Made by a program: the position numbers and the translations under genes | Shown: positions 18,452 through 26,544 of the stretch, in pieces | Position numbering within the stretch: position 1 is the first letter of the stretch | Layout of the letters: each line of letters starts with the position of its first letter | The notes under the pieces: generated by a model | The model's database searches: none | What the model was told of the DNA's origin: nothing | What the model saw: only the letters and a program-made list of their open reading frames with translations | Assembly: GCF_009939005.1 (NCBI RefSeq) | Contig: NZ_JAACJS010000015.1 | Span: forward strand, 932,325 to 996,324 | Direction of reading: 5' to 3' | DNA from: Sediminibacterium roseum | Lineage (GTDB): Bacteria > Bacteroidota > Bacteroidia > Chitinophagales > Chitinophagaceae | DNA: 64,000 nt

Positions 18452-18906
18452 AATCGTTTCCTCCGTTGTTTGTTCGTCTTTCTTATTTTCTTTTCGAGTA
18501 GTTTGACCGTCGGCTGCTTTTTCTGCAGGACCATCCCGCTCTCATGGATAATGTACTGTTTGAGTAGTTGGTCTGTCTGCGCCTTTGATTCTTCAGCACT
18601 GATCCACCCATCTTCTTCGAGTTTCCACAATACGCCCAATGGATCCATTTCATGCATGGGTGGCAGCGTAATCTCTACGGCATGTTTGCACGCATCAAAT
18701 TCTTCCCGTGTTCCCGCAAACAGGTTTTTCATTTTCCGGTCAAACCCCAGTTTTAACTCACCCGTTGTTATCTCGTAGAGATGATCGAGGTTGATGCTGT
18801 TTGCCCAGTTGTCAATATCACGAAACTGGTTCAGGCGCAGGTCGAGGTAAAATTTTGTTCCGCCTATATCGATGATCGGTAATTGCCTGGCTCTCCTGCT
18901 GCTCAT
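18448..18906 (-). CDS. Hypothetical protein between traE and traF (152 residues)
   Basis: I do not recognise this family. The protein starts MSSRRARQLPIIDIGGTKFYLDLRLNQFRD and ends in a very basic tail (KKIRKTNKQRRKRL). The first part looks like a compact beta-strand unit (DIGGTKFYLDLRL), the middle is helical and acidic, and the tail could bind nucleic acid. It starts two bases after traE and overlaps the next gene by four bases, so it belongs to the transfer operon. Confidence 0.55.
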   Translation of the reverse strand: MSSRRARQLPIIDIGGTKFYLDLRLNQFRDIDNWANSINLDHLYEITTGELKLGFDRKMKNLFAGTREEFDACKHAVEITLPPMHEMDPLGVLWKLEEDGWISAEESKAQTDQLLKQYIIHESGMVLQKKQPTVKLLEKKIRKTNKQRRKRL

Positions 18907-18908
18907 AC

Positions 18909-19211
18909 CTAAATTCCAAAGAAGGCTTTAATCACTGTCACCACAACCACCAGGAATACACAGCTGCCAAACCAGGCCGCTGCCACCTTGCCCGTATCGT
19001 GATCACCCGCATTCCATTTCTGAAACACCTTCACCGCACCGATGAGTCCAACGATCGCACCAACTGCATACATCAGTTGCGTTCCGCTGGTGAAATAACT
19101 TCTCACCTTAGTATTTGCATCCTGTATACCCGCGTTTCCATCCTGCGCATGTATAAACTGGCAGACAAAAACAAACACGATCACATACAACAATCTTATT
19201 CGCATCATCAC
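18909..19211 (-). CDS. traE: Conjugative transposon protein TraE (DUF4134, VirB2-like)
   Basis: The 100-residue protein has a signal peptide ending near HAQ at residue 23. SYFTSGTQLMYAVGAIVGLIGAVKVFQKWNAGD and a second membrane segment (AAWFGSCVFLVVVVTVIKAFFGI) follow. This is the TraE/DUF4134 pattern, considered the pilin-like VirB2 equivalent. It follows the attenuator-like hairpin at 19231-19280 and is the first recognised tra gene of the operon. Confidence 0.92.
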   Translation of the reverse strand: MMMRIRLLYVIVFVFVCQFIHAQDGNAGIQDANTKVRSYFTSGTQLMYAVGAIVGLIGAVKVFQKWNAGDHDTGKVAAAWFGSCVFLVVVVTVIKAFFGI

Positions 19212-19230
19212 TCACACATTTCCTTGTTCT

Positions 19231-19280
19231 AAAAAAGCTCCACCCACCCCTCACACCAATCTCTTCACAGTGGATGGAGC
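19231..19280 (-). terminator. Terminator or attenuator between the first operon gene and traE
   Basis: On the minus strand GCTCCATCCAC pairs with GTGGGTGGAGC (10 of 11 bases) across a 22-base loop and is followed by six T. It lies eight bases past the stop of the 137-residue gene and 20 bases before the traE start. That leaves no room for a separate traE promoter, so it may control read-through into the tra genes. Confidence 0.65.
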
Positions 19281-19287
19281 CATTCAA

Positions 19288-19701
19288 TTAATCCCTCCAC
19301 AACAACGCAAACTGCTCTTCTGCTATCGGCGCTAAACCACAGATTTCCATTTCATCCTTAATGAAAAGATTGATACGCGACTTAAACTCCGTATCCCGCA
19401 GGATCAAATAATTTCTCACAACCTGTTGCAGCCCGAAAAACAACTCGTTTTCGACAATCCTGTCCTCTGCTGCTTTACGGATCACTACACCCAGTTCACT
19501 TACCAGCTCGTGGACCAGTTGCATCGGTTCAGCAATCGCTGCCACCGGCCGTTCGATCATTTCATTGAGGGCGTCAGGCTTTCCAAAAAACAGATTTCGC
19601 ATCTCAATGCGGTAGTAGAAGACAAGAATGACAATTGCATAACCAAGAACAAGAAAGCCGGTAAGAAGGAAGTAATTGGTCCAGCTGAAAGAAGTAAACA
19701 T
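19288..19701 (-). CDS. Membrane-anchored protein at the head of the transfer operon (137 residues)
   Basis: The product has one N-terminal membrane segment at about residues 9-30 (YFLLTGFLVLGYAIVILVFYY) and a cytosolic helical domain. I do not recognise the family; proteins of this shape precede traE in other Bacteroidota elements. It is the first gene from the -7 box at 19722-19729 and is separated from traE by a terminator-like hairpin. Its product could be a regulator or an assembly factor, but nothing in the sequence decides this. Confidence 0.6.
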   Translation of the reverse strand: MFTSFSWTNYFLLTGFLVLGYAIVILVFYYRIEMRNLFFGKPDALNEMIERPVAAIAEPMQLVHELVSELGVVIRKAAEDRIVENELFFGLQQVVRNYLILRDTEFKSRINLFIKDEMEICGLAPIAEEQFALLWRD

Positions 19702-19721
19702 TTGCTTTGCCTTTTGTTACA

Positions 19722-19729
19722 CAAAGCTA
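19722..19729 (-). promoter_or_regulatory. Probable -7 box of the transfer operon
   Basis: The minus strand reads TAGCTTTG, matching TAnnTTTG, 20 bases upstream of the first operon ATG. A -33 element at the normal spacing is not clear. Confidence 0.45.
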
Positions 19730-19816
19730 TTTTGGGATCACCAAGAGATTGATCACCATTCGTGGCAAGGCAGGAATAAAACTCACTAAAAGTGAAAGTC
19801 AAAATAAATATCGGTT

Positions 19817-19824
19817 CCGGCTAC
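19817..19824 (+). repeat. Candidate right attachment repeat
   Basis: This second copy of CCGGCTAC (first copy 6721-6728) lies between the transfer operon promoter and the terminator of the serine hydrolase gene. It is where a right element boundary would be expected. Confidence 0.35.
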
Positions 19825-19825
19825 G

Positions 19826-19851
19826 TAAAAACCAAAAGCCCCTTTCGGGGC
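19826..19851 (-). terminator. Rho-independent terminator of the serine hydrolase gene
   Basis: GCCCC at 19838-19842 pairs with GGGGC at 19847-19851 around a tetraloop. On the minus strand it is followed by TTTTGGTTTTT. It lies 32 bases past the stop at 19884. Confidence 0.75.
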
Positions 19852-19883
19852 CGGTTTCAACAATCAGTTTTCAACAACCTGTG

Positions 19884-21392
19884 CTATTCTTTCAACAATG
19901 ACTCAAGCATTTTTTTACCCGCATCATTCTCTGGGTTGATATTGATAGATTTTCGATACATGGAAATGGCTTCTTTTCTTTTGCCCACTTTTGCGAGTGC
20001 TTCCCCATAGCTATCATAGGTATTGAAGCTGTTGGGGAATAACAGAGTATTCAGTTTCAAGACTTCTAATGCAAGCTGGTTGTGATTTGCAAATGTTGGT
20101 TCATAAAGAAGCTGCAAACCGAGATCGTTCATTTCATCTTCGCTGACATAGTAGTGTGAAGCATCATCTCTTAACTCCTGGAATTTTACATAAGCGATAT
20201 CCACGCCGTGATTCACCAATGTACTTCCATATGTTTTGACCAGTGATTGTTTCGCAATCTGAAGCGGACGGTTGTTAAGAAGGTTCATTGCATTGATACC
20301 GCTTTTATAAAGACTTTTATTAAATGCGTTGTCAAAGAGAACAACAGTTTGTTTTTTATCAATGTTCCGCAACAATAAACTCAATGCGCCAGGTACACCA
20401 CCGGTATGCCCGACAATCCTTCCATAAGAACTATCCAAAAGAATAAACCACCCGAGTCCATAGGAAGCTTTCTCGCCCCCAAAAGTGGTTTGGACGATCT
20501 GTCCATTATTCAATTTGTTGGGTGTAAAAGCTTCATGCTGGGAAGACTGGTTAACTAACTTCCCTGAATAAAGTTCCTGGTCAAATTTCAGCATATCACC
20601 CGTTGTTGTTATGATATTCCCATTGCCAACAAAGCCGCTTAAATTAAGCATCCGGACCCTGTGTTTGGGTAAGCTGTCTACATTCTCCAATTCAGTTGAA
20701 AAAAGAAATGGATAATCATGATCTACCACACGGTTCCTGTTCTCCGGGTTCGTACTGTCTTTTTGGAAGTATGTATGGGTCATCCCTGTTGGACCAAAGA
20801 TGTTATTTTGGATGTATGCCTGGAATGTCTGTTTTGAAATCCTTTCTAATAACAAGGCCAGTAGAATGTAGTTGCTATTGGTATATTGATATTTCTCACC
20901 GGGTTGAAACTCCAATGGCAGGTTTCCTGTCCTGAGTGCGGGCACCAGGTCCCTGTTGGAAAATACCTTATCGGGATTGTCTCGCACCTGCTGGCGGAAG
21001 ATGTCAATGTCTGGCAAACCGGATGTATGGGTAAGCAGGTGGCGGATGGTAATAGACGGGTACGGGAAATCAGGAATATACTTGCTGACAAAGTCTTCCA
21101 GTTTCAATTTTCCCTTTTCTTTTAGTTGAAGAATTGCGACGGATGTAAAAACTTTTGAAACGGAAGCCAGGGAAAATCCCGACTGCTCCTGGTTGAGTTG
21201 CTTGGTAGCAAAGTCGGATAACCCATATGATTTAAAGTAAATAGTTGATCCATTCTCTGCCACACCGATATTGCCGTTAAACTGGCTGTAATTGTATAGC
21301 GAGTTAAATAAACTGTCTAATTTCTGAGCGGGACTTTGGGCAAACGTAATAGTCACAATCAGCAGACAGGGAATCAGAGCCTTAAGTTTCAT
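19884..21392 (-). CDS. Secreted serine hydrolase of the beta-lactamase family, with TPR-like tail
   Basis: The 502-residue protein has a signal peptide ending near TFAQ at residue 19. The penicillin-binding-protein-like domain follows: nucleophile Ser77 in SVSK (77-80), a YTNSN motif near 167 (the Tyr-x-Asn element), and HTGG in the C-terminal part. The last 100 residues include FNTYDSYGEALAKVGKRKEAISMYRKSININPEN, a TPR-like repeat. Family members (class C beta-lactamase-like) are often D-peptidases or esterases rather than true beta-lactamases. Nothing here shows antibiotic resistance. It is divergent from the winged-helix regulator at 21519. Confidence 0.9.
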   Translation of the reverse strand: MKLKALIPCLLIVTITFAQSPAQKLDSLFNSLYNYSQFNGNIGVAENGSTIYFKSYGLSDFATKQLNQEQSGFSLASVSKVFTSVAILQLKEKGKLKLEDFVSKYIPDFPYPSITIRHLLTHTSGLPDIDIFRQQVRDNPDKVFSNRDLVPALRTGNLPLEFQPGEKYQYTNSNYILLALLLERISKQTFQAYIQNNIFGPTGMTHTYFQKDSTNPENRNRVVDHDYPFLFSTELENVDSLPKHRVRMLNLSGFVGNGNIITTTGDMLKFDQELYSGKLVNQSSQHEAFTPNKLNNGQIVQTTFGGEKASYGLGWFILLDSSYGRIVGHTGGVPGALSLLLRNIDKKQTVVLFDNAFNKSLYKSGINAMNLLNNRPLQIAKQSLVKTYGSTLVNHGVDIAYVKFQELRDDASHYYVSEDEMNDLGLQLLYEPTFANHNQLALEVLKLNTLLFPNSFNTYDSYGEALAKVGKRKEAISMYRKSININPENDAGKKMLESLLKE

Positions 21393-21518
21393 CAGTAGGT
21401 AATTTGATTAGAATACAAACCTCCCTGCAATTCGCCCTTTTGCATCTATAGAAAACCTTTTCTTTACCTATAGGGCGGTCAAAACCTTCCCTTTTCAGTA
21501 GTTTTATTCAAAATTCCC

Positions 21519-22190
21519 ATGGATAAGGCCTTTTTTGTGCTGAACAATCGGTTCTCAGTCGACGCTTCACTCAACATGCTCACAAACTGTGAAACAGGTT
21601 TGCAAACCCGGCTCGAACCAAGGTTGATCCACATTTTACAGATCCTTGCCGAAAATCAAGGAAAATTGGTGCCCCGTGAACTACTGATTTCCAAAATATG
21701 GAACGACTATGGTGGAGCAGAGGATGGTCTGCACCAGGGAATTTCAATGTTAAGAAAAGCCCTGGCAGACACCGGCAAACAGGTAATTGAAACGGTGCCG
21801 AAAAAAGGCTATGTCCTCCATGCCGTAATAACAGGCAGGCCAACCATGGAGAAAATACAATCACAAACCCAGCAGAAATCTAAAAAGAAAACCCTTGTGA
21901 TAGCACTGTCGCTCGCCGTTCTCGTTGTAGCAATGCTGTTAATTTTTCAGCAGCGGCAAAACAGCTCTATTGGACACGCCAATCAACCGTCAACTTACTT
22001 ATCTCCGGATTCCACTGTATCAAAAAACCTGAATGGAAAAAATTATCGGCTGATAGTAGGAAGTTCGGGAAAGATCAGGCTGCTTGAAAACAATCTGCTG
22101 ATAGCAGACAGCAACCTTGTAAACTACCATGTGCTGATTCAGGAACTCAAAGACAAGCTGACCGCCGAGCAGGATGCGGCCAGGCATTGA
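21519..22190 (+). CDS. Membrane-anchored winged-helix transcription regulator (CadC/ToxR-like)
   Basis: Residues 1-105 form a winged-helix domain of the OmpR/PhoB type (LEPRLIHILQILAENQGKLVPRELLISKIW, then GLHQGISMLRKALAD and VIETVPKKGYVL). A membrane segment lies at about 127-147 (TLVIALSLAVLVVAMLLIF) and a small extracytoplasmic tail follows. The pattern is that of one-component regulators such as CadC. The gene is divergent from the serine hydrolase. The sequence CTATAG occurs twice, 22 bases apart, in the shared upstream region at about 21447-21475 and might be a binding site. Confidence 0.85.
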   Translation: MDKAFFVLNNRFSVDASLNMLTNCETGLQTRLEPRLIHILQILAENQGKLVPRELLISKIWNDYGGAEDGLHQGISMLRKALADTGKQVIETVPKKGYVLHAVITGRPTMEKIQSQTQQKSKKKTLVIALSLAVLVVAMLLIFQQRQNSSIGHANQPSTYLSPDSTVSKNLNGKNYRLIVGSSGKIRLLENNLLIADSNLVNYHVLIQELKDKLTAEQDAARH

Positions 22191-22206
22191 ATAGTACCAA
22201 GCGATC

Positions 22207-22962
22207 TTACAGCGGAATTACTGCCGCCTGGTAAAATTTCACATGCTCCTTTGACCGAACATAACCCAGCTGGTTCGTTACCAAAGTCGTATCCCCAATC
22301 TTGAACGGAGGGATGTTTGCATGATGATGTCCATATATCCAATAGTCTGCTCCGGAGGACATAATCAGCTCATCCAGGTTACTCGCAAACGCTTCATTGA
22401 TCGCATTGCCCAGGAATTGTGGCGGGTAATTTTGCAACGTAGGAACATGGTGAGTTACGATTGTAGTCTTATGTGCCGGTTCTTCCCAGGAGGATTGAAG
22501 AAAGCCAAGACTCTTCAGGTGCAGCCGGTTAACATCTGGAACAGTCAGCCCCCGGTTTTGATACCTGATAATATGGAAGTCATTTACATTCCGGGCAACG
22601 ATTTTTTCATTCATTTGAGACACATAAGACCACAACGTTGTGAATAAAAATCGTACGCCTGAATGAACCGCAGCGTAGTTGTTGACAAGAAATACATTGG
22701 GCCTGATAGTTTCACAAAATGAATCAGGGCGATCGGCTACATTGGCGTGATAGTATTCGTGGTTGCCGGGGATCCAGTATACATACTTCCAATTTTTGGA
22801 AACATAACCGAAAAAATCATCGTGCAGATGCACAGAGTTTAGCAGGCAAACATCACCTGCCAGGATAAGAATATCCGCGACAGGAGTTATAGGGTTCCGC
22901 CGCAGAAAATCTTTGTTTTCTTCGAATTCAAGGTGCAGGTCAGAGCAGTATTGTACGGGCAT
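22207..22962 (-). CDS. Calcineurin-like metallophosphoesterase
   Basis: The 251-residue protein has the metallophosphoesterase motifs in order: SDLHLE (residues 7-12), GDV near 36, GNHEYY near 66, THH near 170 and GHHH near 213. These bind two metal ions for hydrolysis of phosphate esters. No signal peptide is present, so it acts in the cytosol. The substrate is unknown; relatives act on nucleotides or phosphoproteins. It is convergent with the regulator at 21519 and divergent from the hydrolase at 23133. Confidence 0.9.
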   Translation of the reverse strand: MPVQYCSDLHLEFEENKDFLRRNPITPVADILILAGDVCLLNSVHLHDDFFGYVSKNWKYVYWIPGNHEYYHANVADRPDSFCETIRPNVFLVNNYAAVHSGVRFLFTTLWSYVSQMNEKIVARNVNDFHIIRYQNRGLTVPDVNRLHLKSLGFLQSSWEEPAHKTTIVTHHVPTLQNYPPQFLGNAINEAFASNLDELIMSSGADYWIYGHHHANIPPFKIGDTTLVTNQLGYVRSKEHVKFYQAAVIPL

Positions 22963-22972
22963 AATGGAAACG

Positions 22973-22980
22973 CAAAATTA
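22973..22980 (-). promoter_or_regulatory. -7 box of the metallophosphoesterase gene, close to its start codon
   Basis: The minus strand reads TAATTTTG, a match to TAnnTTTG, only 10 bases before the ATG. Transcription would start within a few bases of the start codon, so the mRNA may be leaderless. Confidence 0.45.
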
Positions 22981-23132
22981 GCAACCGGATGACGATCACC
23001 GGGCTAATTCTTATAACTCTTAAGAAAAACAGAATACAATCCATTGAAACTGAACGCAAGATAAAATTCAGTAGAACTACGCTTGCATGATCGGAATTTT
23101 ATGACAATATTGAAGGACCAAAACCCTGCACA

Positions 23133-24233
23133 ATGAAAAGTCTTTCTGTACTGGTCGTAAAAGTTTTCTGCTGTCTCTTGATATCAACGGCAGCCTTCAC
23201 GCAATCCGGCGATGTGATGACTGTCCACTACATCAACGTTGGCCAGGCACAATCCATGGTTCTTGAATTTCCCAATGGCGCAGTTCTGATCGATGCGGGT
23301 GCCCAGCCGGAAATGAAAGAAAATGTACACCTGTTCCTCGACAAATTTTTTGACCGGAGAAAAGATCTCAACCGGACGCTGAATACAGTTTTTGTCACAC
23401 ACCAGCACATTGACCATGACATGGCATTATTGGATGTGGCAGAACATTTTACAATTCTGAATTATGTAGACAACGGCCACAACAATCCCAAAGGAAGCGG
23501 CGTAAGACAACTATTGATGCAGCAGTACAAAGGCGAGCTCGGTATCAAGTACGAAGCGATTACATTCGACAAAGTAACCAAGGGTAAAAACAAAGCGGGT
23601 TATACCGATCAATTGATAGATGCCGTTGATGGGAAGACCGGTGGTACCGATCCGGAGATCCGCGTATACAGTGGTGCTTTTGCTGAAGGACAAGTCAGTG
23701 ACCCTAAGGAAAACAACCACAGTCTTATTATCAAGGTAATATTTGGGAAAGCAAGTTTCCTGTTTATGGGCGATTTGGAAACAGCCGGGATCACCAAGGT
23801 CCTATCCTGGTATGAGGGCGCGCCGCAGGCATTGAAAGCCGATGTTCTCCAGGTTGGCCATCATGGTTCGGCTAATGCCACCACTGAACCCTGGATCACT
23901 GCGGTTCAGCCAAAATACGCCGTGATCAATGTAGGAAATTGGACATTCGGACTAAACCCTGCAGACAGTTCATCGACAAAATTTACGACATACGCGTATG
24001 GCCATCCCAATAAAAAAGCGATTGACCTTTTAGAGGCCCATATACCGGGACTCCTGGAAAAACCGGTTAAAAAACACATTGGAATCAAAGGTCAGGATCC
24101 GAAAGATCCCACAAAGACCCCTGTGTTCAGAATGGCAACAATTAAGCATAATATTTTTGCTACTGATTGGAACGGAACTGTTTCCATAACTGCAGATAAA
24201 AATGCGCATTACACAGTAGTAACAGAGAGGTAA
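23133..24233 (+). CDS. Secreted metallo-beta-lactamase-fold hydrolase (ComEC/Rec2-like domain)
   Basis: The 366-residue protein has a signal peptide ending near FTQ at residue 24. The MBL domain follows: VHYINVGQAQSMVLEFPNGAVLIDAG, then the metal-binding HQHIDHD near 90, a GD pair near 213 (FLFMGDLETAG) and GHHGS near 248. This order matches the free-standing ComEC/Rec2-type MBL proteins. Family members cleave phosphodiesters, and a secreted nuclease role is possible, but the substrate cannot be read from the sequence. It stops 17 bases before the convergent Crp/Fnr gene. Confidence 0.85.
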   Translation: MKSLSVLVVKVFCCLLISTAAFTQSGDVMTVHYINVGQAQSMVLEFPNGAVLIDAGAQPEMKENVHLFLDKFFDRRKDLNRTLNTVFVTHQHIDHDMALLDVAEHFTILNYVDNGHNNPKGSGVRQLLMQQYKGELGIKYEAITFDKVTKGKNKAGYTDQLIDAVDGKTGGTDPEIRVYSGAFAEGQVSDPKENNHSLIIKVIFGKASFLFMGDLETAGITKVLSWYEGAPQALKADVLQVGHHGSANATTEPWITAVQPKYAVINVGNWTFGLNPADSSSTKFTTYAYGHPNKKAIDLLEAHIPGLLEKPVKKHIGIKGQDPKDPTKTPVFRMATIKHNIFATDWNGTVSITADKNAHYTVVTER

Positions 24234-24250
24234 CTGGCTTTACAAACCTT

Positions 24251-24814
24251 TCATTTTTCGTTCCGCCATTTACCGAGCCCATTGCAACCAAGGCCTAAAT
24301 ATCCGTACAGCGAACGGTCAGTGAGCCTGCCCTGCATCATCCAGACGTGTTCCCGCATCAATGCATCGGGCCTTTCTTTCGGGGGCAGCAACAAAAGAGC
24401 TGCGTGCTTTTCCAATGCTCGTAGTTGTTCCTGCGCAATCATGAGGTAGTGTTTGTTGAGATCTGCAAACCGGTGTAGTAAATAATCAAGTTCACTGCGC
24501 TGGATGTAAACTACCACAGTTTGTTCGATCGCCCGGATGATATACTTAGAGGGCACCGCGTTGAAATAACTTTCCGCTGAGAGGATGAATTCATTCTCGC
24601 GTGCAAAATTGATGATCACTTCTTTCGTATCCGTCTCGAAGTATGACTTCATAAGTCCCTTTACAACAAAAGTTAACCTATCGCATACAGCACCTTCCTG
24701 GAGCCACACTTGTCCCCTATACAGCGCTTTCGTTTTACTGGCTTTCAGGACAGCAACCGTCGCCTCTGCCGTCAGTGGCTGGATTGAATTGAGATAATTA
24801 AAAAATTCAATCAT
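24251..24814 (-). CDS. Crp/Fnr family regulator, last gene of the adhesin operon
   Basis: This 187-residue protein has a cyclic-nucleotide-binding-like beta barrel (ALYRGQVWLQEGAVCDRLTFVVKGLMKSYF) and a short C-terminal helix-turn-helix region (RLTDRSLYGYLGLGCNGLGKWR). The HTH is weaker than in its relative at 36042. The gene overlaps the PorV-like gene by four bases, so it is translated with the adhesin operon. A perfect inverted repeat upstream of that operon (31321-31339) is a possible site for this regulator; that link is inference. Confidence 0.85.
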   Translation of the reverse strand: MIEFFNYLNSIQPLTAEATVAVLKASKTKALYRGQVWLQEGAVCDRLTFVVKGLMKSYFETDTKEVIINFARENEFILSAESYFNAVPSKYIIRAIEQTVVVYIQRSELDYLLHRFADLNKHYLMIAQEQLRALEKHAALLLLPPKERPDALMREHVWMMQGRLTDRSLYGYLGLGCNGLGKWRNEK

Positions 24815-25860
24815 TGAAAATTTCCAAAGTTTACTTTGAGCGTAAATCCAAACGAATTACCAAACGGCGAAACAGCCGCCACAGTTCCAAACGGAACCAG
24901 GTAATGAAAATCAATCCCCCAGGATTGATCAAGCACAAATCCTTTGTACCCTACGCCCAATCCAAAAAAAGTCCGGTTCCCTCTGTTCTTATTCTCGATA
25001 CTCACTCCTCCGCGCAGAAAAAACTCACCCAGGTACCCATACTCCATTCCGGCATTGACTCGTAGCAAACCCAACTGCCCTGGCTCACGAAAAGAAGCCA
25101 TCATACCTGCTAATATTCCTTTATCAGATGACTCAGAAGGAACGAGTAATTTATGCAGATCCAGCCCCGCCGCAAATACACTCCCATCTTCATCCACACC
25201 CGAGTATCCAATACCAACACCCAGGTCCATCGGAAGCGATGTCTTGTCAGATCCATAATTGATCTTCGGCCCGACATTGGAAAGAGAAGCGCCCCATTCT
25301 ATCCGCCTGTTCACATCTCCCAACTCCGTGAACTGGTAATAGGATACATCACCGCAAAAACTCATTACATTTTTCGGCCCGTCCGTAAAAGCAGTTTGTC
25401 CCAGCAAACACATTGCGACAGATACGGAGGCACGCTCATTCAACTGCAGTGCATACGAAGCCCCAACATTGTATTCCCTCGCTTTGTATTCCGCCAGCGT
25501 AGCACCATTGTTGTCCCGCACAGCGATCCTGCCAAGATCAAGATAGCCTACGCGTAATCCGATCGCAGAAGTATTGAAAACATTGGCGACATAACCCAGA
25601 CTTAAGTGCCTTGTATCACTGCTCACTGAACGCATCCACGGCACATAACTTACAGAAGCCTGGTGGAAATTTTGCAGGAAGGCCGTCTTCGCGGCGTTGT
25701 AAAACAACTGCTGGTTTTCAGTAGCAGAGGCGATGCCTGTGCTGCCCATCGCGAGGCCACGGCTCGATGTGGGTATCTGCAAAGAAGGAAATGCGGTAAT
25801 CACAGCGGACTGCGCAAAAACAAAAACCGGTAGAAACACAATCACCAATAACAATCTCAT
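24811..25860 (-). CDS. PorV/PorQ-like outer-membrane protein
   Basis: The 349-residue protein has a signal peptide ending near FAQ at residue 17. The PorV/PorQ hallmark follows: SSRGLAMGSTGIASATENQQLFYNAAKTAF, then SYVPWM and LGYV. The body is a beta-barrel with alternating strands to the end (FTLKVNFGNFQ). PorV is the T9SS shuttle for cargo with type A C-terminal domains. A large protein with such a domain is encoded two genes upstream, so this is probably its dedicated shuttle or channel partner. It overlaps both neighbours by four bases. Confidence 0.85.
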   Translation of the reverse strand: MRLLLVIVFLPVFVFAQSAVITAFPSLQIPTSSRGLAMGSTGIASATENQQLFYNAAKTAFLQNFHQASVSYVPWMRSVSSDTRHLSLGYVANVFNTSAIGLRVGYLDLGRIAVRDNNGATLAEYKAREYNVGASYALQLNERASVSVAMCLLGQTAFTDGPKNVMSFCGDVSYYQFTELGDVNRRIEWGASLSNVGPKINYGSDKTSLPMDLGVGIGYSGVDEDGSVFAAGLDLHKLLVPSESSDKGILAGMMASFREPGQLGLLRVNAGMEYGYLGEFFLRGGVSIENKNRGNRTFFGLGVGYKGFVLDQSWGIDFHYLVPFGTVAAVSPFGNSFGFTLKVNFGNFQ

Positions 25861-26540
25861 GGTATTACAATTTTAGCAGTTACAGTGTCCGAATGCAGGC
25901 CCAGATCATCTTTCACAAACACAGAAATCTTTTGTTCACCCCTCGCGTGAAATACATAATCGACAAAAGCATCGAAAGAATAGAACGGGAGCCCGTTAAC
26001 ATTGAAATAGTATCCATAGATCCTTCCATATTTCTTCGAAGTAGCAGACGCATCCAGGCGGTATGCCCAGTTATCGGTCCGGGAACTGTCAACGAAGGAA
26101 ACAGAAAGCGAAGCCCGTGCTTTATCATTCGCAAGACAATTCACGATCAGCTGTTTGGTCGACACCCTTTCCAGCTGGTCGAGGAGATAAAAATCAACCG
26201 GATAAACACCCGCCATATCGCAATGACAGTAGAGCGAAGTGGAATCACCGGCCACAATAATCGGTTCCGAATCTCTCATCGGTTCCTGCCGGTACATGAA
26301 ATGAACTTTGCCAGTGGGTTCACTGAACATCATATGCATCACCGGTAAAGAAGGAATGCTTTTCACCCAAAGAATCGGGTTCGGCCATCCCGTAATGTTT
26401 AGTGAATCTTTTTCCCGGATATGCAACGTATCGTGATTAAAGGCAAGCACAGGAATTAAGGCCGACGAATAGATCGTTTTGTATTTATCACTGCAGCCAT
26501 ACATTACAACAGCTGCAATTAAAACCAGAGCAAGTTTCAT
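25857..26540 (-). CDS. Lipoprotein of the adhesin operon (227 residues)
   Basis: I set the start at ATG 26538-26540, four bases after the adhesin stop, because MKLALVLIAAVVMYGC is a complete lipoprotein signal with lipobox Cys16. A longer frame to 26612 would overlap the adhesin gene. The body is beta-rich. RTDNWAYRLDASATSKKYGRIYGYYFNVNGLPF and FHARGEQKISVFVKDDLGLHSDTVTAKI look like a PKD- or Ig-type fold. It is likely surface or periplasmic and may support the adhesin; no enzyme motif is seen. Confidence 0.75.
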   Translation of the reverse strand: MKLALVLIAAVVMYGCSDKYKTIYSSALIPVLAFNHDTLHIREKDSLNITGWPNPILWVKSIPSLPVMHMMFSEPTGKVHFMYRQEPMRDSEPIIVAGDSTSLYCHCDMAGVYPVDFYLLDQLERVSTKQLIVNCLANDKARASLSVSFVDSSRTDNWAYRLDASATSKKYGRIYGYYFNVNGLPFYSFDAFVDYVFHARGEQKISVFVKDDLGLHSDTVTAKIVIP

Positions 26541-26544
26541 TGAA

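Larger units (their letters stand above)
6721..19824. mobile_element. Putative integrated conjugative-type element at tRNA-Glu (boundaries inferred)
   Basis: The block begins at the 3' end of tRNA-Glu with a large serine recombinase and contains one leftward operon of conjugation genes (traE, traF, traG/traI, traJ, traK, traM, traN). It ends between the first operon gene and an unrelated serine hydrolase. A short repeat, CCGGCTAC, occurs at the tRNA 3' end (6721-6728) and at 19817-19824, and is the best candidate for the attachment core. No relaxase, no VirD4-like coupling protein and no traO, traP or traQ lie inside. It is therefore either a degraded conjugative element or one that depends on functions elsewhere. 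The right boundary is uncertain. Confidence 0.6.

Noticed and set aside
19884..21392. Serine hydrolase as a beta-lactam resistance gene
   Set aside because: The SxxK and HTGG motifs define the broad family, but most chromosomal members are peptidases or esterases and nothing here supports resistance.
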